A stretch of DNA of 64,000 bases from Neodontobutis hainanensis. Lineage: Eukaryota; Chordata; Actinopteri; Gobiiformes; Odontobutidae. The stretch covers positions 94,183 to 158,182 of the forward strand of contig JALDNG010000426.1 of NCBI GenBank assembly GCA_024349245.1, in the 5' to 3' direction. A program made the position numbers and the translations under genes. Under the pieces are notes generated by a model. That model worked only from the letters and a program-made list of their open reading frames with translations. It was not told the origin of the DNA and did no database searches. This document shows, piece by piece, positions 51,889-61,604 of this stretch. Within the stretch, counting starts at the first letter, position 1. The number at the start of each line of letters is the position of its first letter.

Positions 51889-52075
51889 AATGTCCTCCAC
51901 GTGTTACCGTTGGTTCTCGTCGGGTACTCCGGCTTCCTCCCACTGTCCAAAGACATGCTTGTATAGGTTAATTTACAACTCTAAAGTATCCATTGTGAAT
52001 GTGAGTAAGAGGACCCCTTCGAAAACAAGACAATTCATCTCAAGGGATTAATCCTTACGAAAGTGTGAATAAATA
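51889..52075 (+). mobile_element. tRNA-derived SINE, copy 3, body and tail
   Basis: Continues the head at 49,812 with 'atgtcctccacgtgttaccg', 'gtactccggcttcctccca' and 'gtccaaagacatg'. It ends with the subfamily tail 'ttcatctcaagggattaatcc'. Confidence 0.8.
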
Positions 52076-52755
52076 TAATATTGACTGTAAAAGCTTAAAG
52101 AGGCAACCACAGATCATTCTGCACATTAGCGGTGAATGTATGAGTTAGAATTATTTTAAATTTTTTTTGAACAGCTGTCAATTTTGAAAACATTTTTTAT
52201 TAAATAAAACCCTTTTAAACTTTTAACACTGAAAGCTTTTCACATGTCCCCCAATGTGGGCCCTATAGGGCAAGACACATTCAGCATTTGATGGCAAAGC
52301 AGCACATCCAATTGAACAGCTCAACACATAAGCCATTTACATTTTTCCCCAAACACAGACCTAACTGCAAGCAAACAAAATATGCCCTATTCTTTATAAT
52401 AGAGAATCCACCTAACCGTTTCATAAATATGAACAATGACTTGTTTCACATAAGAACTATATTTGGTGCAGGTAATGTTGACATGTGACTGCAATTTAAA
52501 AAGTGTGTGAGCTGCAACTGCCTTAATCTAAAAAAAAAAAAAGGGAATATTAATTCAAATACTGTTTTTTTTTTTGTTTTTTAAAGGCAGTAAGGTTTTT
52601 ATAGTCATTTTGCCGTTTTTCATCTTGATTTATTCTGAAACTAACATTCACATTGAAAACTCTCCATTCTGGGAAATTTCACAAGTGTCCCCTTCATTTG
52701 ACACCAGAATTAAAATACACCTTGCAGTTACAGAGATGCAGTCAATTTACTGTGG
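52076..52755. other. No recognisable feature
   Basis: AT-rich sequence; short frames at 52,288-52,488 and 52,574-52,816 show no domain. Confidence 0.35.
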
Positions 52756-53190
52756 ACATACACCAAAAAACAGGCTCAGATTTAACAGAGGTCACACTCT
52801 GGACCTGGATTACTAAGGGTGTTCATATTTCAGACGTCACTGTGATTGATGTTGCTCGGTCTGATCATTGCGTCTTCTTCCGTCTGTCCACAATTCCAAA
52901 AGTTGCTCCAGGACCTACAGTTTTTCCAGAAGCGGCACATTAATGATTGCAGCAAATGATTGACTTTCTATTACTCAGCAACTGCTTTGATCCTTTTCAG
53001 TCAGGATTCAGGCCCCGTCACAGACTGAGACTGCACTTATCAAAGTCACAAACGACATCTGTCTGAACACAGACGTGGGCAAAGTCTTGGTTCTGTTGGA
53101 ATTCAGTGCTGCGTTTGATACAGTGGACCATGAAATCCTGTCAAAGATTAAAGGAATGGATAGGTTCTCTGGAACTGCTCTTGTGGGTCA
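52756..53190 (+). pseudogene. L2-type LINE fragment (endonuclease end plus RT start)
   Basis: The frame at 52,653-52,943 includes 'GVHISDVTVIDVARSDHCVF', the last block of the LINE endonuclease (SDH). After a jump, 'FDPFQSGFRP' (near 52,990-53,020) and a broken 'FSAAFDTVDHEILS' (near 53,102-53,145) belong to the RT. About 700 bases between them are missing. Same family as 61,605-64,000. Confidence 0.7.
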
Positions 53191-54860
53191 GCTCATTAAC
53201 ATGCTGACAAAGACCAAAAGCAACATATAAAATAGATGGAAAAAAAAAAACTTAACTCCATTTTGAATGATACTGTACATACTCAAATGAAAATGATTTC
53301 TGGATAAGATTATTATTCCTAAGAATAGCACATACACCACCACCCTTTTTGTTGTCACGCATTTTGGATACAAAATGGCCCTGTTTGTTTTTTAAAAAAT
53401 AATAATAAAAAACAAAATAAAAATAAAACACCCCACCCTTGCTTATTTAAGTTATAAAAAATATTAAAATAATTTGTTTAACAAAGACCTGACATTGAAC
53501 GCTGCAAGTTTCAAGTCTGTTTGAACCTTATTTTATGTAAATGCAACACATTTTAAACCATTTCAATTAAACTGAATTAGACAGAATATCAAATAAAAGA
53601 TAAATACAGAACATTGCACAGAAAAAAAAAAAAAAAAAAAAAACACAAAACAGCCGAAAGTCAAGATTAATACACTTCAACGGGGCGCATAGACAGAAAG
53701 TAAAAGATTGAGAAAAATAAATAAACCTGGTGTATCAAGACAAACTTAAAATATCCACTGCACATAAAATACAACACCAACAGTAAATTAGAGGGCTACT
53801 GTTTAAATAGGCAACCATTACAAAAACAGGCAGAGCAGTTTTCTTTATGGAGAGCTTCCTTAATACAGTACAAGAGAGTCCAGAATGCATTTGCGCAATG
53901 TGTAAAAACAAGTTTTAGTTTGTATAAAAAAGACAAATATAAAACCCCGCCACAAACGGCATTAGCAGCTGAAAAAATGCATTTCTGAAAAATACCTTCA
54001 TATTTGTAACACACAATGTAATATGCCGTGATTGTTAAAACCAGCATGAAGTCAGCTATGGATTTGTTTTACCTGCCATTTGTAGTGATCTAAAGTCACA
54101 ATTCTACACTAAAAATCGCTTTCATTATTGCCAGATGCTTCTGGGACAAGCTCGTCTCTGAAGCTCAAGAGTCCTGATGAAGATTTGATTAACATTGTTT
54201 CCTTCCAGATAGAAGACAGCCAAAGTGTTTTTTTAAGGCCAGAAGTGTAATTAATGACTTTGTTTTTGCGTTCACAAAGAAGGTAGATCTAGGTCCAACC
54301 AGCACCAGGTCAAAAAGGTGACTCATGACCAGGACAGAACATTGGAGCCGCAAAAACCCGTAAATCTTTCCAGATAAGGATACAAAAGGTTCTCTCTTCC
54401 CTCAGTGGTAAAAGATACTTAGAATGTCTTTAATCGTAGTCCCCTAGAATGATCAAACACTGCCCTCTGTTGGTCAAACGGACTAACAACTGACTTTTCT
54501 CAAAGAATGTCGCGTTTATGACATTAAAGAAATTGTATTAAATGTGTTGATCTTCATACTGCTCATTACAGGTCACCGAGTTATAACGAGATAAAAATAG
54601 TCCTTTCATCACCCTCTCAGCTTGCAGTGTTAAGAAAAAAATGTAATTAATATGTTTCCATGATATGCAATAAAAATGCATTTTCTATGTATGAATTCCA
54701 CAATATAACTGATGTGTGTTTACAAGTACTGGAACAGGTATACAACATTGAACAAGAGAGTTATTTTAAGTATAAAACCTTTAAACTTTCAATCCAAAAC
54801 GTCTTGTTGTCATGCCCCTCGTTTGGAAAATGCGTTACGACACAACCCTATGGACAGTCA
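53190..54860. other. No recognisable feature
   Basis: AT-rich, with an A run at 53,623-53,643. The small frames (for example 53,796-54,047) have no recognisable domain. This is the longest unannotated stretch in the window; it may be unique sequence or old unrecognised repeats. Confidence 0.35.
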
Positions 54861-55544
54861 ACCTCTCTCTGCATTTCCTTCAAGACATCTCCTACTGTTA
54901 TACACTGGACATTTCCCAGTAACAGTGACCGGTCAGAACTTTTTTGCTTATGGTCTGAATAAAACAAGGGAATCTTTCTGGGTGTTTGATAATTCTGTTT
55001 TAGGTTTTTACACTTTGCTTTTCTGAACCTAATCCCTGATAAAGCGTCAATAATATTTAAAAATTAAAGAAGGCAGGGAGCATTCAAATGAGCGGCGATG
55101 AGATCCATTATGCAAATAGGACAAACAAAGTGGTGGAGGCATTGTTTATACAGAAATTGATAAAGTCTCTTTGAATTAGAGATGAAATGTCTTCACCTTG
55201 AAAACAATCCAGATGCTTTTACTTAAACCCTTTCTTCAAGATGTCCTGGAGTACCGACAACCTTCAGACATGTTTATGTATATAGAGTCAAATTTGAACA
55301 ATTTTAGATGTAGACAGTGAAAACAACAACCAATGTCTTAAAGCAGTTGTGTTTACAGCGCAACAGGCTCCTGTGTCAGAGAGAAAAAATAAATAACTAA
55401 ATTAAGCTGCAGGGGATGTGGGGCTTTTAATATTAAATGGAATCATTTGGGTAATTGAGTGAGTTTGTCATTCTCAACTATTCCACAAACCAGCCCATTG
55501 CCATGTAGCCCAAACCTAACACCTCCTTCTACCCAACAGAACCA

Positions 55545-55690
55545 AATTATCTGGCAGTGTGGAGGTGAGTAGAGCAGCCTTTAAACTGAGGTGATGAGGC
55601 GAGTGGAAACTGGTGTGTCTCGTCCTGAGAGAAGCCAGCCACGCCTCCTGCCACACACCTGCCCTGCTGAACAAAGAAAAAACAAACCCT
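55545..55690 (-). repeat. Inverted-repeat left arm, block B
   Basis: Counterpart of 6,880-7,020; reverse complement of 56,600-56,740 with mismatches. Confidence 0.6.
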
Positions 55691-55854
55691 AACCCTCACA
55701 ATAAAGCAAAAACAGTGCTGTAAAGTCAATAACAAGTCAATAAAAGCCCTGAAGGCACTAAACGAAGATTAAAAACTGAAGTGGGATGCAGTTTGTTGAT
55801 GATGTAAATGTAGCATAGATCCTATTTTTTTTTTTTAAACAAATGCTGATGAAC

Positions 55855-56420
55855 AAAATTTCTCAAATTACAGGCCAGTCTTGTTGTTTCCACCATTTTT
55901 TTTTAATATTGGCAATTGGTTTGTAACAAGGTTAGATTCATTGAAAAAACATTTTTAAACGATAGTTAATATGGGTTTAGGACAAAGCATTCCACAGCAA
56001 TGGCAATCATAAAACAAAAAAAAATGCCACAGAACTAAATAAATATCTTGTTAGTATTTTTATAGACTTAAAAAGGCATTTGATGCAATAAATCCTTAAA
56101 GATAAAACTTCAGATACAAGTTTTCTGGAAAAACAGACAAGTAGTAACAAAAGGTGGTAAATGAAGAGCTTGAAAAAGTAAAACCATGGCTTGAAATAAA
56201 TAAACTCAATATAAAACATTTTATTCAATGAAAAAGGGAAAAATCTTGATAGATCAATAAAAATAGATGGGACTGATTTTCAAAGGGTAAAGCAAACCAC
56301 AAGTTTAGCAGTATTGATAAAGACTTCAGTTGGAATGCTTATAAATTACACAAAAGGAAAAATAACCAAATAAATATAAGGCAAAAAAAAATCTAAATTA
56401 ATCTCAATATGTACAATTCT
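55855..56420 (+). pseudogene. LINE reverse transcriptase fragment in block B
   Basis: Broken frames show 'ITGQSCCFH' for the 'NYRPVSLLP' block, an uninterrupted 'QYGFRTKHSTAMAII'-like stretch near 55,970-56,012, and a palm start 'FIDLKRHLMQ' near 56,060-56,090. It then jumps over the catalytic block ('ADDTTS' in block A) to 'TSDTSFLEKQ'-like sequence. It corresponds to 7,435-8,360 without the SINE. Confidence 0.6.
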
Positions 56421-56599
56421 ATGATTGTGCTATATTTAACGTACTGTGTAGAAATTTGGGGGTTGACATGCAAAACTCACTTACAGCCTTTTCTTTTTTT
56501 TTTTTTTTTTTAAAGATGGCCCTACAAGTTATAATAGTTAGTCTAGAGATCCATCTGTGGTTTTTGTGTTTTGGGTTGTGTTCTCCCCTCCCTGTTTCC

Positions 56600-56740
56600 T
56601 TAATCTTTTTCTTTTAAAGGGCAGGTGTGTGTCAGGGGGTGTGGCTGTGTTTTTTCTCTCAAGACTGAAGACAAGACACACCTGTATCCACTCGCCTCAA
56701 TACCTCTTTATAAAAGCCTGCTTTTTTGGAACTTGCCACT
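56600..56740 (+). repeat. Inverted-repeat right arm, block B
   Basis: Counterpart of 8,530-8,700; begins 'agggcaggtgtgtg' and includes 'caagacacacctgtatccactcg'. Confidence 0.6.
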
Positions 56741-57813
56741 ACATACTTGCTGGACTGTTTGCGCAGAACGGTCTTGTGTCTTGCACAGTGTACCTGCCAG
56801 CTCGTTGCCCCCAATCTTCAAGTTTCCAATAAACAGAGCGCTGCCTATGCATTTAAAGTCCACTAGCTAAAACCTTACTACCCCATTATTTGTAAAGCAG
56901 ACAAACAGATTAAACTTGTGTAGGGAGAGACTTTTAAAAAATGGATGTGCTTATAATAAAAGGGTAACTTGTTTTGGTTAAAATCACACACAAAGCCAAA
57001 GCTGGACTGAGTCCATATTAAAGTCCGGAGGGAACATGGACAGAAAGATTCTGGTCTTGGCAAGTCCCAACTAAAAACGAAGGGACCATCGACTTGTACT
57101 GGCAAAAAACTCTTTTGAAAGCGGGCTGGATTGTTAAATGTCCAAGGATGTTTAACTAGGGTATTCTGCACTGCAAAAATAAAAGCTTTTCATTGTTTGT
57201 GGATAGTCTACTTGCACTTCATAACACTGATGGTGAAACTTCTGTTAAATGATGTTAATAACCCATTTCTCAAACAGTTTGCCCCTCTTTGTCACAAAAC
57301 ATTAGACATATGGAAGAAGTGTGACACTAAGATCTATGCTTGAGAGCAGTAGATAAGATGTTCAAACATGACGACTGCTGCCACCATCAGATGACAAATC
57401 TATTAGACTGTAAAGGTGCGCAATAAACAGCATGGTATCTGGTTCAGTTTTCAGTAACGCGCATTCTTTTTTGGTGGTTAGTCAAGGAATAGCCATACTT
57501 CCAGACAATGCAGTTATCTCATTGATGACTGGCCAACAACTGTAAAGTAAATCGTGATTTTTTTTTTTATTTTTTTTTTAAACTGGGCACTTCTCACAAC
57601 AATGGCTCTTCAGAATAAAATTCAAACTGGTCAAACCAATAACTTTAAAGCCTTGCACATATCTTAATGTTCTTATTGGTAACCTATATTCATTACCTCA
57701 TCATGTTGAGAGTAGATGTTGTCTTAGAGGTTCTAAGTGGGGTCCTTCAGCTTTTGTCTTCAATGCAGCAACTTCATAATGAGGCTGAAAGATGCGTTTT
57801 TTTTTTTTTTCTT

Positions 57814-58221
57814 TTAAGAGTAGGAAACCAGACACTGTAGACAGGCTTTAATAGCTTTCTTCTTCCTCCCAGAGCTCATGTCACAGGCCACAGTTCCAGG
57901 TCCTGCATGTTTGTGATGAGCTGGAGCAGCAGGGAGTGCAGTCTTCTTCAGTCCTTCCATTATATTGGCCAAAATTATGATTTTCACCAGTCGAGGCCTC
58001 TGAGTGACACTCTGTCTGCACTGAGGGCAGCTGTAGCTTTCCTTCCGGACCTTTCCATCCCAGTGGGCTTTAACACAGCTCATGCAGTAGCTGTGTCCAC
58101 AGGGAATAGTGACTGGATCCTTCAGTAAATCCAAGCAGATGGAACAGATGAGGTTCTCTTGGTCTATTTGAAGTCCACTCTCTGCCATTTTACTTGATGC
58201 AGTTGCAGTCCAGTAATTCAT
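57814..58221 (-). pseudogene. TRIM-type RING finger fragment, copy 3 (RING intact)
   Basis: The 135-residue frame starts 'MNYWTATASSKMAESGLQI' and has a complete C3HC4 RING: 'LICSICLDLLKDPVTIPC', 'GHSYCMSCVKAHW', 'YSCPQCRQ'. It continues farther than copies 1 and 2 into 'ACDMSSGRKKKAIKACLQCL', the beginning of a B-box-like zinc region, then stops at 'VSYS', where a further Cys would be expected. No coiled coil or SPRY follows. The leading 11 residues differ from copy 2 and no promoter boxes are seen. Probably a truncated duplicate of a TRIM first exon. Confidence 0.65.
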
Positions 58222-59046
58222 AATCTACTGTGTATACTTAAGAACCAAGTCTTGGCAGTGTCTGGCTTTAATAATTATTTGAAGAGAATAGAAATTTGAG
58301 ATCATGACATTTTTATTTTAGAAATGATAATGGTTTGGTGTGATTTCATTGACCTAGAAATGGAACTAGACAGTGATGGTGATTTAAAGAACTTGAGTTG
58401 TGATGGGTTAGATGAATGCTATAGACCTTGATATTGGCCTCTATAGGGACTGTTTCAGTATATTGTTTAAGCAGAGGTACTGTGTAGACTACAGTTATGC
58501 AGAGATCCAGGACAAGATGCTGTAACAGACTTGCATGAATCTGTCAAAGATGTAAAAAAATGTATCTTTTGCCCTGTTTATGCAAAAGTCAGGTTTTGGC
58601 ACGACAAACCACCCACCTGCATTACTCAATTCCATATCTGGGAATATCCTTGTCAGTCTTTGGATAAAAGCCCTGTCAGAGTTTCTCATCGAGAGAAGGT
58701 GCAGTGTTTTTCAAGATCTTGTCTTCTAACTTTTTTCTGCTACACTATCTGGCTGGCCACTACAATCGCACAAGGTACACATTGCCTCAATGTTGTCCAT
58801 CCAGTAGAAAAGGTTAATGCAAAAGCATCTGATCTCATTTACATGGTGAAGATGTTTGTCTCAAATTCCAAGACTTTATCAATTCTGAGATCAACTGGTA
58901 ACAGCTGAGCTTATATCTCTAGAGGGATGGGTTTGACCTGAAACTAAACATGACTGGTCCAGGCTGTTCTGGTCTCAGTTGTTGGCTTTGAAAAACTGTG
59001 TGGCTCGTGATGGTGGTTAAAGGCTCGGAGTCATTAGTGTCACTGT

Positions 59047-59171
<125 letters not shown>

Positions 59172-59469
59172 CAAAGACTACAACTACATCCCTACATGCT
59201 CGGGTAACGTTAGCTGTTTTAGACAGACATTACATGCAGTCGCTATATCATACAAAGTTGGCTCTAACTGCTGTATAAAACTTGCCATTGTCAAACATTA
59301 GTTGCCCACTTCTTCCATGAAGTTCTCTTTTACTGCTGTGTCAGCACCTCCTTTCCCCCTCATTTCTGTTCACTTTTGCGCTAGTTACTTTCATATGTGA
59401 TTGTGTTAAATGGGAGTATGAACTGTGGAGCTAAAACATGATTGCATAGTGCTAATATTAAATTGGGCC

Positions 59470-61600
59470 TAGGCATCTTTTTACAGTAACCATAGACAGA
59501 CATATGGCGATTCGATTGATTGTTGTATGTCTGGGCATGTTTGTATGTATATTTGATGACAATATCTATTTTAGGCTAGTTCATTGTATAGTATAGGCAC
59601 AACTACCAGAGCTATTTCAAAGTGTGTGGATTTAACAGACATGGTCAAGAAATGGTCGCTTAATGTACAATTCTCTGTATTGGGGCTTGTGACACGCTGA
59701 ACAAAGCCGTTATTAATCATTAGTTTGCACACTGTGGAAGTTTTTAAGAATGTCATTAAATCTCCCATAACAATTATGTCAATCTGAGAATGTAGTTAAT
59801 TTATCAACCTTTTTGTAAGTTTTATTTGAACAGAGGCATGGGGGATGATGTATGACTGTGTGCTGTGCTGTTGTAAACTACAAACTGAAATCAGTAACTG
59901 AGATTTGATGATTTGGGTTTTTCACACAATACATTCCAACTCCCCCATGTTGTTGCCTTTGCAGTGTAGCAAGGGCTGTGTGCTTACTATGTGTGTATGA
60001 AAGGCGTCGAGCAAGAGTGTGAAAGTTATATCTGTCCATTTCAAGTGTATGAGGTTCTGAAACTCTAGTTAACCAGGTTTCTGTTACAGCTATACAGTCA
60101 AGCTGTAAAGGTTGGGTACATGAACCTGACATCTTGAAAAAAAACCTTGAACAAACATGTAATACCTCCGTAGGTTTTGATAGTTGTCACCTTTTTGTAT
60201 AAAGATGGAAGGTAATGTTCTGCATTGCACTTGTAACACAATAATTACAGTATATGTCCTTTTGGTGAAAGGCCTGCCTAATTAGTCCTTGTATACTTCT
60301 TACAAGGCTCAAGGCCACATATGCATGTCCTGCTGCAAACACTTTAGTGACACAACAGCTTTATCTACAGTTATGCCCTGTGTTTTCATGAACCGTACAG
60401 GCCCATGCAAGTGAGAGGGGAAAATTGTGCTGTTTTTGACCCTTAGTCATGGCCATTTCCTCTTCAGGTTGACTGGATTAAATTTGGCAAAGGTGGTAGA
60501 CATTTTCTCCGTATCTGTGTTCCAACCTTGTTGTCATCAAAGTGGACAAACGGCTTCAGGAAGTCCAATTTTAGAAGAGTCTGTTACATACCCCACTGAC
60601 AAGACCATCGTCATAATCTATATTTTTGATTAGCATTACTCTCGCACAGGGGTGCTCACACTTTTTCAGGATGCAAGCTAAGTCGAAATTATCTACCCAC
60701 TACAAAAATAGTGAGGATTCTTTATATGTACAATGTATGTTGCTGTACCTTTGCATAACCGTATGAGCCAATATTGCACAACTGTTATAAGAATTTTAAT
60801 GTTTATTATTACTGGGACTTAGACTGACAAACCTTTTGCTGTACCCTTGATGCTGTGTCTGCTTTGCTCATCCTTGCAAGGATTAAAACCTGACCATTGC
60901 TTGTTAAATCGGTCTCCGTGTCTCTGGTTAAATATATGGATATAAAATATTCCTATAACAACAACATAATTAACTATGTACATTTATTGTCATTACTGAG
61001 GTTACTCTTATGACTTGAACTGAATCAGCCAAGAATGCATAGTCCAGACAGTAGCTACTGACAGATGAGGCAAACTCACTTCTGTTAGTAGCCACGATAC
61101 GTTTTGTTTTTTGTTTAGTCCAGCTCCCCCACAAATTTATTTTAATTTTTTTTTAATACAAGTAGGATACTTTTCTTAAGTTAAAGAGAAAAAAACGATG
61201 TTTAAAATTTGAGGTAACTTGCTGAAGCTTGTTAGATTGTTTGGCGCCGTTGTTGCGCATGCGCAGTGACCTAAGCGTCAGAAGAATTCAGACGTCACCT
61301 GACTGGCTGCCCTGTAAATCAATCAAGTGATTGGATGGATGATTGGCTAACGTGTTATTTATTTTTGGATCAATCAATGGCTCAGGGTGTTTTCCATTAA
61401 CTTTTTTTTTTTTTTTTTTGCACTCTGTATGTTTATTTATTTATTTATTTATTTTCTCGCTATGTTTTGGAATGACACTTTAAATGTTGCTGGACTGAAG
61501 TGACAATATTTAATAACTCTTCATCAGTAGGCAGTTTAGATGTAGTAGTCTTGTTGATAAACTGGACTACCTCTTCAGCGATTTCATCTGACTGCATTAG
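59470..61600 (-). mobile_element. Helentron fragment, copy C (Rep end, helicase, endonuclease)
   Basis: On the - strand it runs from a Rep piece ('SKLPTDEELLNIVTSVQQ', 61,470-61,560), through poly(T) and non-coding sequence shared with 4,400-4,470, to the helicase end ('[14 protein letters not shown]', near 60,350-60,395) and the endonuclease (59,571-60,132). Homology to copy A continues past the endonuclease to about 59,470. Internal deletions removed the helicase Walker B part. Confidence 0.75.
59571..60132 (-). pseudogene. Helentron endonuclease, copy C
   Basis: Frame 59,878-60,132 gives 'LDCIAVTETWLTRV' and 'GGVGMYCVKNPN'; frame 59,571-59,768 gives 'MGDLMTFLKTSTVC' (GDFN block damaged) and 'NTENCTLSDH'. 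The two are separated by a frame break and a deletion between about 59,770 and 59,878. It matches 5,220-5,802. Confidence 0.75.
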
Positions 61601-61604
61601 GCAA

